A stretch of 64,000 nucleotides of DNA from Lota lota (GCA_026745465.1 JACYXH010000826.1:3941792-4005791); one strand, 5' to 3'. Shown: positions 34,327 through 46,795, counted from the stretch's first letter. Numbers and translations are program-made. Notes: a model not told the origin generated them from the sequence alone.

Positions 34327-34935
34327 ATGGGGAATGGATTCTCAGAACAACCCGGTGTCCTCCCCGCTGTTCCCTTCTTCCAGTCCTTTCACATTGCCAT
34401 CCTGGGCCTGGACTCTGCCGGCAAGACCACCACGCTGTACCGGCTGCGCTTCAACGAGTTTGTCAACACCGTGCCCACCCGTGGCTTCAACGCCGAGAAG
34501 GTGAAGCTGTCCCTCGGGGGCCACCGTACCTCGGCCACCTTCCACTTCTGGGACGTGGGCGGCCAGGAGAAGCTGCGGCCGCTGTGGAAGTCGTACACGC
34601 GTGGCGCCGACGGCATCGTGTTTGTGGTGGACTCGGTGGACGGTGAGCGCATGGAGGAGGCCAAGACGGAGCTGCACCGCATCGTCAAGACAATGGAGAA
34701 CCTGGGCGTGCCCGTGCTGGTGGTGGCCAACAAGCAGGACCTGAGGAACTCTCTGACGCTGGCGGAGATCGAGCGGTGCCTGGCGCTGAAGGAGCTGGGG
34801 CCCGGCACGCCGTGGCACCTGCAGCCCGCCTGCGCCATCATCGGGGACGGCCTGCGTGAGGGCCTGGAGAATCTCCACGACATGATCCTGAAGCGCCGCA
34901 AGGCCCAGCAGCAGCAGCAGAAGAAGAAGAGATGA
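34327..34935 (+). CDS. arl4a: ARL4A-type ADP-ribosylation-factor-like GTPase
   Basis: ARL4 proteins are ARF-family GTPases at the plasma membrane, and partly in the nucleus, that recruit cytohesin/ARNO and affect ARF6, actin and traffic. The product has 202 residues (human ARL4A 200). It opens MGNG, giving an N-myristoylation glycine. Motifs: P-loop GLDSAGKT (27-34), switch I 'NTVPTRGFN' (46-54), 'WDVGGQEK' with the catalytic Gln79, 'NKQD' (134-137), and a basic tail 'KRRKAQQQQQKKKR' with a CAG-encoded five-glutamine run. 'QSFHI' and 'TPWHLQPACAIIGDGL' are closer to ARL4A than to ARL4C or ARL4D. The start has a strong context (ACCATGG). The coding region is uninterrupted, as in mammalian ARL4 genes. 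Which teleost duplicate it represents cannot be told here. Confidence 0.9.
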   Translation: MGNGFSEQPGVLPAVPFFQSFHIAILGLDSAGKTTTLYRLRFNEFVNTVPTRGFNAEKVKLSLGGHRTSATFHFWDVGGQEKLRPLWKSYTRGADGIVFVVDSVDGERMEEAKTELHRIVKTMENLGVPVLVVANKQDLRNSLTLAEIERCLALKELGPGTPWHLQPACAIIGDGLREGLENLHDMILKRRKAQQQQQKKKR

Positions 34936-35850
34936 TCTTGGAATCACTGATAAAAAAAGACAGGACTTTTAAAGAAACAACCGAAAAAATATAGAGTGAA
35001 TTATGTTGATCAATGTGAAGGACGGGACCTGGGATGTATACTCGCCTCAGTTGGATGGATCAGTATATGATGAACGTGCTGAGTTTTATCAGTTCAGATT
35101 ACCCCCCCCCCCCCCCCGATCCCCAATGCTGGGAAAGCTGCTGACCAGGAAAGTGATTCTTGAGGAATACAGTTGGATGATGTTTTTGATGAGGAAGGAT
35201 GTTGAAATGTTCCAAGGGTTCAGAGCATAAGGTTCCTAAGGTTGTAAGGGCCGGAATGGGTGGGATGGAGAAAGTATTTGTGGACGATGTGTGAAGAATT
35301 AATTGAATGGCTATTCTGAAAACGTGACCAAAAGTGATAAAAAAATAAAAGCTCCAAAAGGGTGTAGAATAGTGATGAAGGTGTGGATGTTGACAGCACC
35401 AAACAGGCAGAGGCAAGTGGCCATTTTGTTGTTGTTCGCCTTCTCTCCACCCCCCACTCCTGACAAACAAACTGTGAACACTAGGGGAATCCAATATCCA
35501 AAATACACCAGTTGCAATGTGGATCATGTGTTACTTTTCTTAGTTTAAAATCATTGTATATTTGTTCTTTATTTTTATTTTTAAAATGTAAGTGTTGCAA
35601 AATTACATTATTTTACCTGCTGCCGCAATACATCGTTTACTTTGTCCAATTGTCAAAAAGCACTTTACACTATTCTATAGTGTTTCACTGTTTTACAAAA
35701 AGAGCATTTCTTGTCAGAGTTTAACATTTGGGCTTGTAGGCTCCTACAAGATGCTAATGTGTATAGTTGGGTCTTCATTGGCCGCACTGACACGAGGTAG
35801 GCTAATTTATCATCTTTTCCGAAATAAAACCTATTAAGAGCACTCTCCAT
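34936..35850 (+). other. arl4a-like 3'UTR and poly(A) signals
   Basis: Sequence after the stop has a 16-base poly-C (35102-35117), AATAAA at 35344-35349 within 'aaaaataaaagctcc', and another AATAAA at 35823-35828. Either could end the transcript. The open frames here are not credible genes. Confidence 0.5.
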
Positions 35851-36445
35851 AACGGTGTGATATTACTTTTTACGCTCTAATGTTCTTAAGATGCAGGTAT
35901 TGTCAAGTTTTTGGGTGACCAACACAGCTTGTGGGAATTCTGATTTATCTGGTAAAGTCCAAAATGGGAACTCTAGCTGTGGTTTATTTGTATATTTTTA
36001 CAAGGCCATGATGGAATCAAGTCATTTGTTCAATTCAGTCATCACTCAGTCATCACTAACTTAACTGACCAGCTGTTATGGGTGGGTTTGCTTTGCTGTG
36101 AGCGCTATATTTAGAGCGATGAGACTGATGCAAGTTAGTGAAATGTTTACTGAAAAGTTCAGGGACCGAGGATAGGGCTATGATTAACCATTCCTTAAAA
36201 TCAAAGCTTTATAATCATAGAATATCTCTTGCTAACATGTTATTTAAATTGGTTATGATTGATCGCTTCGTAAAATACCCTGATATAAAACATTGTCTGT
36301 AATGTATAACCTACTGTAGAACTGCTTGACGAACCTAATGGGTTCTTCCTCAGTCCTCCAAGATGTGAGGACACTGGCAGGGTAGAGTGTATTTTGTTAG
36401 CAGGGTGGACGAGGATGTAGCACCGTATGTTAGCGGTCAGTCGGG

Positions 36446-36520
36446 CTCTCCATCTCCCTCTCTCCATCTCCCTCTCTCCATCTCCCTCTCTCCATCTCCC
36501 TCTCTCCATCTCCATCTCCC
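36446..36520. repeat. 14-bp tandem repeat
   Basis: About five copies of a pyrimidine unit 'catctccctctctc' with a period of 14 bases. Confidence 0.85.
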
Positions 36521-37554
36521 ATTCCACGGAAAGAGTTAAGTGATTCCGACAATGCAGCTGCTTGGACTGTTGGACCGTTTAGCATGTACTGAGTCCTCCC
36601 TGGCATGTCGCTCATGTTGCTGTATACATGTGGACGTAATTAGATGCACGTTTTATGGGATAACAAAGAGCTGGACATACATTTCTTTTGGATAATCCAC
36701 CGCATGGCTCAACCTGACAATTAACACTTAATTTGTTCTCGCCCCAGATGCAATTTTAGACCTGACTGTAATCAGGGCTGGGCGTCATCTGTTACAGACA
36801 ACATTTACCCTGTCAACACTCTGTTGTTGAACCGGTTAAAACCAACACTATTAAAAGTATACTTTTAATACACACAAAGCTTTTGGTCCTGTTTTGTGCA
36901 TGTCTGCTATGCATCTCCTGTGTGCATGTGTTCTCAGTGTGTGCTGTGTGAGTTGGCACCACATGTGTGTTTGCTGGTGCGGGATAATCGCAGTCACAAG
37001 ACTCGTCCGGCTTTCCCAGTTTTTTTTCTCTCCCAGGTCTCGACCGCTAGCGTCTGATCTCTCTGAGTAGGCCTACCTGCTGCTCCCTGGCTTCCCTTCC
37101 CACAGCTCTCATTCTGCTGACTACACAAACCCAAACAAAACAGTCTTAGGTGCCATAAGGACCGCGGCTCGTCTGTGTGTTTATACCCCATTTCCTGTGG
37201 AAGTTACGAGGGGCACTGTGGCTGCAAATCCATATCTGGTTGAGCTTCAGTACCTGTTGTATTTGGTACACCTCCCTGGTGGGTTAGAGTGAATGACCCC
37301 CTCACAATGTCTCCTCAGGGGCCCTCCATTAACCCAGTAACCATAGCAATGCTGCTTTAGCCTGCACAATAACAATCTGAGATATACAAGGGGATATGTA
37401 GGACACTCTTTCAGAGAGGCAGAAGTAGTATGCATAGTATCTTTTGCACAGAATTGTGCACAGAAATATGAATATTGAGGTCCTGGCATTCCACCGTTTT
37501 ATTCACCACTCCCTATTGATCATTTGTTTTTCGTTTTTTATTTCATACATATTT

Positions 37555-37695
37555 AGTCCTTTGTAGCTCAAATGGTAGAGCATGGCATTAACAGTGCTGT
37601 GTCTGGGGTTCCATTCCCACTGGGGCCGTTCATGCTGACAAATGTATGTTTAACTCACTGTATTGTGAGACGCTATAGATAAGAGTATATCCACC
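37555..37695 (+). repeat. tRNA-derived SINE
   Basis: A-box-like 'tagctcaaatggtagagc' is followed about 30 bases on by a B box 'ggggttccattcccac', then 'tttaactcactgtattgtga' and 'gataagagtat', a degraded version of the SINE body and tail. This is a SINE head with Pol III promoter boxes, not a functional tRNA gene: the cloverleaf is incomplete. Confidence 0.65.
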
Positions 37696-38846
37696 AAGTG
37701 TTATATATCTATAATAAAAAAAATAATGCTCATCCTCAGTTGCATTCTTGGAAAAGTTAGTTTTATTAAGCAACCATACAGCTTCTGAATCTGCAATAAT
37801 CTGTCTGTTGGTATGTTGGTTGTCAAATGCGCTGTGATCTTGAGGTCCAATACGAGTTCTCCTTTGTTCTCTAAATTTAAAACATGCTCCCATGTCCAGA
37901 TCAATCCTTCCAGAGGTCTGTTGCTAAACACCCATGTCCAGTGAGGGCCCATGAAATCGGTCCCTGCTGTCGCTTCAGCATGACAGAGCATATATCTGGT
38001 GTAACTTGTGCATTTGGAAACACTCCAAAAAATGGGGGCGGGGTATGGGTATTTGACTTCCAAAGAGAATGTTGGCCACAGACACCACAGTCTACCTGTA
38101 GGCATCCTAACCCATACCAGCTCATTAAAGACATGTTGGCTATCTCAATTCGGTGTTGCTATGGATATAGGCTTCTGCTAAATGACAAAAAAAGTAGTTA
38201 GGATGCTTTGACACAATGAAGTCTCAAAAGACTTAGAGATTAGAATAAAGAATGAAGTAGATACAAGGAGAAACACTTTTGATGGCTATGCTATCTGGTA
38301 CTGTGTACTTTTGTCAAACCGTGTGACTGTGCAGTACACTGTGCATGGTACAGTACATATTTTCTTAACATGAACCCAGGTGCAGGGACATCATGCTGAG
38401 CTCTGGGGTCATGTATCTAAACAGGGAGGGGACATCTCTCTATGCACGATGCCCCAAGGCTGCTATATTATGCAGGGTTATTATCACTAGATTAATTTTC
38501 TCCTTGCTGCTCTCCTTGAGAGAGCGAGTGGCCTATTTACATGTGAATTCCTACCTCGCCCACCCTAACACCGTTAAGAGCAGAGAACGGGGCCACCTGC
38601 AAGGGGAGAGAGAGAGGTGGGAGGAGGAGAAAGAGAAGGGGAGAGAGAGGGGGGAGGGAGGCTGTGAAGAATCTGTAGAAGTGTACTCGGCTCTTTCTCT
38701 CTTTTGTCTGCGGAGTGGTTGTGTTTCTGTAATATGCTGGAACCAGAGAATGGCTGAGTGAGGTAAAGAAGATGTGGAGCGATAGAAAGACTGGCAAAGA
38801 TAGCTAAAGCAGAGGGTGACTGTGGGAAAGAAAGTTAAGTTCAAAG

Positions 38847-38889
38847 CAGAGAGAGAGAGAGAGAGAGCGAGAGAGACACACACACACAT

Positions 38890-38957
<68 letters not shown>

Positions 38958-38967
38958 ACACACACAA
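38847..38967. repeat. (GA)n-(CA)n compound microsatellite
   Basis: GA repeats (38847-38876) run into CA repeats (38877-38967). Confidence 0.95.
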
Positions 38968-39218
38968 ATGGTGAGGCAGAGACGGAGAGACTTTGGTGAA
39001 GTTAACAGACAGAGAAAAACACGTTTTGTTAGCACTTTAGTTGAGATCTCTGTTGGTTCTGTGGCAGTATCATGCCTAATATTTACATTTTTAGATCTTG
39101 CTAGGGTTTTCTAGCCTGGGAAAGAATTCTCTCATGCAATATCACTCCTGGCACCATGCGGTTGCATGCTATTATTTTTTCAATATTTGAAACCACCGTG
39201 TGAATCTGGATGATTGTC

Positions 39219-39220
<2 letters not shown>

Positions 39221-39265
<45 letters not shown>

Positions 39266-39530
39266 CAGAGAGACTATGGTAGCTAGTGTTCCCGGTGACA
39301 TTCCAATGCAGAGGCTTCATGAAAGACACATTGTAGAGGTGATGATCACTCCTCCACCTCTGTCCTGCCCCCACAGAAAACAGCTGTGTGGAGAATTTGG
39401 AACTGTAGGTCTGTCTGTCTGTCCGTGGGAGCGTGTGTGCAGGATGGGGCAAAGGTCAAGGTTAAAATGAAAGAGAGAACGTGAAAGTCATGTACCCAGA
39501 TACCCTCCTCCGCTACTTTCCTCCTTCTCT

Positions 39531-39601
<71 letters not shown>

Positions 39602-39604
39602 ACA
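39221..39604. repeat. (GT)n and (CA)n microsatellites
   Basis: (GT)n at 39221-39264 and (CA)n at 39533-39604, oppositely oriented and about 270 bases apart, with unique sequence between. Confidence 0.9.
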
Positions 39605-39849
39605 GCCTGTTGCTCACCCCGTGTGTCGCCCGGACCTCAGACCCCATACACACTCTATACAAATAGGCTGCACAAAGTAGTGTCTGGTGGCCCAGTGTGG
39701 GCATTGTGAGGCATAAGCCTGTGAAATGTGTCTGTGGTCCCGTTTGGGCGTGGGGGGATTAAGCCAGGGAAGGGCCTCAGAGCCGGGGCCTATCACGGGA
39801 CTGGTGGGGGAGAATCAAGATGAGCAGTGAACTGTGAGAGCTGGAGGGG

Positions 39850-40300
39850 GGGTTGTCTCTCACTGAATCTCTCTCTGAGTGTCAATCTCTCTCGCTCTCT
39901 ATTTCTCTCAAGCTCTCTCTATATATCTTTCACAAAATCGATTGCTCACGCTCTTTACCTATCACTCTGAGTCTCTGTGTCTCTCTCTTTCTCTTAATCT
40001 AATGCTCACTCTCTCTCCCTATCTCTCTGTCTCTCGCTCGCTCTTTCTCTTTTGCTCTCACTTAATGTATCCCTCTCGTCCTCCCCCTCTCAGAGAGTCT
40101 TTCTCCCCATCTCCCGCTCCTTCTCCTCTCTTGCTCTCACTTAATCTACCGCCTGCTCTCTCTCTTTCTCTCAGTAAATCTCTCGCTCTCTTTCATACTC
40201 TTGCTCTTACAAAATCTACCACTGAATCTCTGAGTCTCTCATTCTCTCTGTTCCTCTCTAACTCTTTATGTTCTCTCTCTCTCCTTCTCCCCCTTGAATG
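39850..40300. repeat. CT-rich imperfect repeat
   Basis: About 450 bases dominated by CTCTC motifs with frequent interruptions. Confidence 0.85.
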
Positions 40301-40594
40301 CATCTCCATAGCCCTGTTAAAATGTAACTGCTGAAGTCAATGGTATATTAAATCACATTTTACAACTGCACTTATTTCAATCCACAAACCAAAAAGATGC
40401 ACTTTCGCTTCAGTGGTCCTTTTTCCCACTTTACTACTTTACAGTTCACCCTGGTCACCAGACCAGACCAGACCAGACCTCACCCCTGGGGGCACACAGC
40501 AGGTCTGCCCTTATATTAGCACTAACAATCAAAGAGGCGTCTAAACCCCCCCCACCCCACCTCTCTCTGGTCTGGGAGTTTATTGACTCCAAAG

Positions 40595-40641
40595 CACTAC
40601 AGTGTACAGTCCATCAGTTTGATGGACTTTACACTGTAGTG
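40595..40641. other. Near-perfect 22-bp-arm hairpin
   Basis: Arms 40595-40616 (starting 'cactacagtgta') and 40620-40641 pair at 21 of 22 positions around a three-base loop. Flanking bases do not extend the stem. No target duplication is obvious. Confidence 0.7.
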
Positions 40642-40770
40642 TAGAGACGGGCACGAGGTAGGGAGGGGAGGATGAGGCACCGGTGTCTGTCTAATGATTA
40701 ACACTCCCCAGCTCTGGACCTGGCCTTCTCAATCTGTCTCCACTGCCATGGCGATGTGGGCTGAAGGGGA

Positions 40771-41063
40771 GGGGGGGGGGGGGGGGTTGCACACCAGGAG
40801 CACATAGCTTCCAGGTTCCAGCTCTCTGTCCCTGGTTACTGTAAGGGGTGGGGTGGGGTGGGGTGGGGGGGGTGGGGGGTGCAGGGGTATGTCTCCCCAG
40901 CAGTCCTTATCTTCCCTTCCTTTGCTCTTTTTACAACCCAGGGGTACTGCCTGGGGGTCCCCTGCTCCCCCTCCCCCCCCCCCCCCCCCCCCTCCAACAC
41001 ACACGCACACCTGGAGGGACTCTGCTTCATCTCATTTCTTTGGCTGTAGCCAGAGGTGTCCAA

Positions 41064-41089
<26 letters not shown>
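40771..41089. repeat. Cluster of homopolymer G and C runs
   Basis: Poly-G 40771-40786, (GGGGT)n about 40847-40870, poly-C 40973-40992 and poly-C 41064-41089 lie within 320 bases. Confidence 0.9.
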
Positions 41090-41094
<5 letters not shown>

Positions 41095-41276
41095 CCCAGG
41101 TCAGACTGTTATCTTAGAGTAAGAAAGTTTAAAACCCTAAAAGTACTGTGGTGAGTAGTGGTGGTTTGTCATCATGAGGCAGGGTCTCATCACCTGCCCT
41201 GGCCCTCTCTCCCAGAGCGCTGGGAGCAGAATCAATGGATTCCTACCGAGAGACAGACCAACACTAGCACTAGCAC

Positions 41277-41376
<100 letters not shown>

Positions 41377-42309
41377 CTTTGGAGGGGTGTGGTTGGGTTC
41401 GTGCCCTTTGGCCATGTGAGCCATAAATCAAAATAAATTAGAGTCAAGTCACTCCCTCATCCCATCTGTTTCCTTCATTCATGGCACATAGATTCATAGA
41501 TAAATAGCTAGATAGATGAAGTAGTTAACTGATACATGTCCCAGCAATGGTAAAGGAATTGTTGTTTAAACAATTGTTTGCACCAGGATAGCAACATGAA
41601 TGTGAAGTAATTGACAGGGTATAGGTCATTTCCTGGTCTTCTTGTAGAGGAACAGGACATTCAAGTGCTCATTGTTGTTTCTTGTTGACAGAAGGATTTG
41701 CAGTCAGTGCTTGAAGCAAACAGATTTGTCATTTGAGGTTATTCATTGTTGTGGAGATCTGAAACGGATTGACTAGGATAGTAGAAGTATATTAACCTCA
41801 ACAAGTGAGTGATTATATGAGGTAATTTTACAAAGAGTTACTCCTTTTCATACATAAAAACACTAAACTTTTAATGAAAGCATGATAGGATGTATTCTTG
41901 ATGTAGATTTTGAGAATAAAACAACCTCTGTTTCTTCGACTTTCATCAGTAAGTGTCCCATCTGACCGAAGAGACTAAAGCCTTATCACCAATCCACCTC
42001 TGTGGCCAAAGAGGAAGGAAAACTATCCCTAACCCCACAAAGTGGCTTTGTCTCTGGGCAGCCAGTGATATGCAGCACTGGGGGTCCTCCAGAGCTTTGG
42101 AAACAGACAGAACCAAACTGAAAGGGGAGATCTCAAATAATGGCTTGTCTCTGGGCTTCACCTGCCTGCCAAACCACAGCGGAGACAGAGGTTGTCCTTG
42201 TCTTGCTCCCCTTCTTATCCCAAACCCACCCCCTCCTACATTTCAATGTCTACCCCCCCCCCTCCCCCAGCCCCTAACCAGGCCAAAAATGTGTATGTTC
42301 ACATACCGA

Positions 42310-42475
42310 AGGATGCAGGATAGAGTGGTGACTAGGGTCACCCTGAAGGTCCTGGGTTTGATCCCTTATGTTTGCAGGCACCCTTGAGCAAGATACCTAA
42401 CAACCTGGCCTGACTTGGACCTAAATTCAATGTAAGTCACTTTGGATAAAAAGCATATGCTAAACGACTAAATAG
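42310..42475 (+). repeat. tRNA-derived SINE with conserved tail
   Basis: A B-box-like 'gtcctgggtttgatccc' is followed by 'gcacccttgagcaagatacc' and the tail 'gtaagtcactttggataaaa'. This is the fullest SINE in the window; the A-box end is less clear. Confidence 0.7.
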
Positions 42476-42479
42476 TAAT

Positions 42480-44192
42480 AACTAGAAAATACATGACTTT
42501 TAAAATAACCACTGTAAAAATAATAAATACACGAGTTGGCTGGTATCCATACCCTGCCGTTCTCGGCTTTTAGAAGGGGGAATTTCTGGGGAAGTCTTCA
42601 TCCAGCTGTGTTATTATTATTCTCTCCGTTCTTCTTTCTTGCTTGTCGACACTTTAGTGTGGGCGCCTCTTGTTTTGTTCTGCCGATCACAATAGGCAGA
42701 GAGGTGAGTGGAACTGGTTGAAGGGAGGGGAAATATGAATGACACAGAAACAGGAAGGTGATATTACATGACAATACTCTACTGTGGCGGTGCCAGGGCG
42801 GCCATTGTGGCAGATAATACTGTGATTTAGAATGATGAGGGTTTCGCCTCCTGTTGATGAAAGTCGTGTGTATGTGTCTGCGTGCACACACCCATGTCTG
42901 CATGGTGTTTGTTCGGGTCTGTGCACTTTAAAGGCTTGGGCAAACATTTCTGCTAATGTGGACGAAATATGGGAGCTACATTTCCTAAAATGTTACATAG
43001 TCAATGGATTATGGTGGAAAGAAAAACACCCCTATATCCATGTTACTCTGCACACAGAATAACACATGCACTACACACATGTTATTGTGTGTTTTGCACA
43101 AGCTCTGACTCACTCGATGATGGAGCTGCTCTGCTGCTGGGACGAGCCGGGACGTGCACTGCAGCACAGCTGTGTTGACGGGGACTCGCGCCACACAAGA
43201 CCTGCTCGACCAGAGCAGGTGCATCCTCGTGCCACAGGAAGTCAGGCTGCAGGCTGTGCACTCTGAATGACAAACATGTGGGTGGGACTTTCTCTGTAGA
43301 GGGAAGTAGTTGCTTTTCTCCACCTCTCTCTCTCCCTTCCTCTCTCTCCCTCACTCTGTCTTTCACTACCCCAACCCTCTCTCTCTCCTTATCTCTCTTC
43401 CTCTCCTTCTTTCTTTCCCCTTCTCTCTTCCTCTCTCTATCTCCCTCTTTCTCTCCCCCTCTATCTCTTCTCTCTCATCTTCTCCCTTTATCCCTCGCTT
43501 CCTCTCACTCTCTCTCTCTCTTCCTCTCTCTACCTCTAGCTCCTCACCTCTCTAGATCCCTCTCACTATCTTATATTGTACTCTAAGTTAGCATCTCAAA
43601 GTAATTTCACGCTATAATATTTTCTGGCAATACTCTGGCTATAATGTGACATGTGCATGCCATTATGAATGTTCTGTAGTCAATGCCTTGACTTTAAACG
43701 CCTGTTCTGAGAATGCTGATACAAATGTGTGTTGTGCTGTCTGTACACTAAAGTGCTCATTGTTGGTATCTGAAAGAGCTGGGTGTTGGTCATACCAGCT
43801 AATACTTGGCGCGTAATCCCTCTTTCATTATAAGATCATGATATCACAAGGTATCCTATTCATGCTGGGTTGTGTGCTGTTGTGATGTGGACTGGAAGGG
43901 GTAACGTTAGTGTGACTCAAGGGGAAACAGCAATTAGGATTATGATGTATATTGTGGAGGGAAAGCATTTGGGAAGATTAGGTCAAAATAAAGAATTTAC
44001 TTGATGATGAAAGTGTCATGTCCATTCATCCATGTTTAATAAAGTTTACTCCAAATATATATAACAAAGAATTACATTCCAAATACATGTGTGTTGTTGA
44101 CAACACAACAAATCTGTACACTGTTAGTAATGTTAGTAATCACTGCACCATTTCACCTGATAGTCCATCCAAGCTCATCTCTTAACCACACA

Positions 44193-44241
<49 letters not shown>

Positions 44242-45240
44242 CACGTCACACACGCACAGCCAGTCATCAGCTCAGTCACTTTGAAATCAAACACCAGTTG
44301 TGTGTGTTTTTGTTCAGAATATGTGTGTGTGTGTGTGTTCTGAATTCCCCTATATGTGACTGTTAATTCTGTCAGGCAGATACTAGTGCGCACTTACCTT
44401 TAGGTGGGGTCCCTATTCCTTTGTAAACATTGTTGCAAGTTGCGCAATATTCTAGTTCGTTCCAGCACGTTACATGGAGCAAGTGTGTGTGTGCATTCTT
44501 GAAGAAACACCACATATCACATACTTAATCCTGTATGCCCGAAACAACATAAAGGACATCCAGTCTATCATTGCCTCCGTCTACTCCTTACAAGAGTCCC
44601 GCTGTGGATCAAGCAATCCACCTAATATAAGAAAGCATCCCTTATACAATCCTTCAGTTCTCAACAGTGTGTGTGTTTTAATCTGTGTGTGTGGATGTGT
44701 GTGTGTTTTTGTGTGCGTTTGGAATTTGTGTGCGTGTTCGGCATGCTTTAATGCGCTCCATCAGGGCTGGCCTTTCTATTTTTGTGTGTCCTAATGGCGG
44801 GAAGTGAGAAAATGCAGGCTGGTCGGTCTCTGTTGTTACATAGTCACCATCAGCTGTCTCATCCCTCATCAGGACACATAGCCCCTTCTTCATCCTCTTC
44901 TCTCTCTTTCTCTCCTCTATTTCTCCCTCAGCCACTAACACACTAACAGAGGACAGACACAAGCTTCAAGTGGGTCAACATTCAGCCATTCAACTTTAGT
45001 GTCTCCGTTATGCCAGTGGGACAAATGGGTATACCCCTGTGTTAGTGTTTCTGTGTGTGGGTTCTAGTGGCCCTCTTAAGCTGAGACATGCAAACAGAAC
45101 TACTCCCTTTCATTTTGAGGGGAGAGAAGCCCCATTTGCATCCCAATGAGTCAACAGCGGCAGTGAGCGGAGGTCTCAAAGCAAGCATGTGAACACAAAC
45201 GGTGCAACTTCAATGCTTATGCTTTCTAGGGATGATAAAG
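42480..45240. other. Intergenic, no gene seen
   Basis: Unique sequence with a CT-rich tract (about 43320-43560), (CA)n at 44190-44237 and small GT tracts around 44660-44720. No conserved protein signal found. Confidence 0.5.
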
Positions 45241-45249
45241 CGTAGTTTA

Positions 45250-45405
45250 ACAGGCACCTTTATCTAAATTGACTGCAATGTTATATATGTTATATTATAT
45301 TGTTAGGCATCCCTACAGGTAGACTCTGAACATTAGGTTTCCAACACAGAATGCTTTGGTAGGGACTCCAACACCCTAACCACTTGACTACAGTATACTA
45401 GACTC
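45250..45405 (-). repeat. SINE/L2-like remnant, reverse
   Basis: 'cacctttatctaaattgact' followed about 90 bases on by 'ccctaaccacttgactac' repeats the arrangement of the copy at 17868-18055. Strongly diverged. Confidence 0.45.
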
Positions 45406-45897
45406 TCCTTGAATGTATTTGCTTACAACCCATAAAAACAGTGACGTGGGTGAAGTCGAGTGTGAAGATAGCAAAACATCTCTCCTGGAAAGGATGGAGG
45501 GGCAGAGAGAGGTATTTGAAAGCAGGATTAAGGAGACTGGAGAAAAGCCAGTATCTGTCCCTGTAAAGGATGCTATCGTGTAGGTGGCGACAGGTCGGCT
45601 TGGGGGGGTCGTAGGTGGGTCGAGGGGGTTAAAGTTACTGTTGGAGACTCGATGACATGGGCAAGTCTTTCGTTTCATGACAACCTCATCATTATGACAA
45701 GTTTAAATTTTTTAGTGGTTTTGAGAAACCGCGAGTTGGCAACAGGAAACAAATTTTGCCCGAGAAGAATATGCATAAAGATTTTTTTACTTCCACATTA
45801 TGACAGATTCAGGGATGAATGTACGTTGTTACAAGGCTGATTGTGTACAGTTCTCAGATGGCATAATAGGCTGTTCAGGGAAATCTAGTACCTTTAA

Positions 45898-45917
45898 CAC
45901 ACACACACACACACACT

Positions 45918-45953
<36 letters not shown>

Positions 45954-46744
45954 GTGTAATCTCACACACACAGCCCCTGGTAAAAGCCATTCTAGTACTT
46001 TAGAATTTGCATTTCATAATGGGGGGATGTCCTTTTTCCTCTACCACTGATTTATAGCTGATTTATATAGATCCTAAATGAGTGTGTGAATTATTCAAGC
46101 TGAGCTGACAGGTGACAATGTGTTAATTTCCTGGTCATTCTGTGATAGTTTGACAGGGATGAAGGAGTTTAAAGACATTCATTAATGCTAATATGGTCTG
46201 GCCAAAACAAATTAAAGTGCCAATTTATAAAGTAGTGTTGACGACTATTCCTCCCAGTTTTATTATATTATTTACTGATGTATTTGACGAGTCGCCAAAC
46301 AAACAAAATCCCTTTCTCTGTCTCTCTGTGTCTCAGCCCACCAAGACAGCTAAACACAACTCGGCTCACCTGATAAGGCCCTGGTAATGTCGTTGGATAA
46401 ATACAGCACTAGGTAAGCAAGCCAGCAAAGCCAACGTGATAAAGTACTTCCTGGTTTGTTTGTTGCACTTTCTGCTAGTCAGATAAACTGTGAGCTGCGC
46501 TAGCTCTGCATGGATTAAGTGTAACTCTAAACCCCTGAATTATGTAGCTCAGCAGTGGTGTGGCAACACACATGAATCATTGGTGTCACTTTGACTGGTT
46601 GTTGCCATGATACGCTACGCAAAAGCTGTCTGTGATTTAGTTTTTACAAGGAGAATGTATCGTGTGTCATGTTCAGTTCATGATGGCTAGTGGAACATGG
46701 AAGTTCATAAGTGGCTGATGACGCTCTTAGGTCACAGTGACAGT

Positions 46745-46795
<51 letters not shown>
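45898..46795. other. Two (CA)n arrays around unique AT-rich DNA
   Basis: (CA)n at 45898-45950 and 46747-46795. The unique stretch between them contains 'gctgacaggtgacaatg' at about 46101-46120, a TGACAG-type TALE-homeodomain motif. This is a weak regulatory candidate. Confidence 0.4.

Larger units (their letters stand above)
35851..38840. other. Intergenic, with SINE and small tandem repeat
   Basis: No gene supported. It contains a 14-bp tandem repeat (36446-36520), a perfect 20-bp palindrome (36850-36869), a tRNA-derived SINE (37555-37695) and a degraded SINE tail near 38145-38195. The remainder is unique. Confidence 0.5.

Noticed and set aside
34342-34947. 201-codon antisense frame opposite the arl4a-like gene
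   Set aside because: Complement of the GTPase coding sequence; Leu/Gln/His-rich with no domain.
37561-37625. Possible tRNA gene
   Set aside because: A and B boxes are present but the cloverleaf is incomplete and the sequence continues into a SINE body.
40595-40641. microRNA precursor
   Set aside because: The three-base loop and total length of 47 bases are too short for a standard animal pre-miRNA; kept only as an unexplained hairpin.
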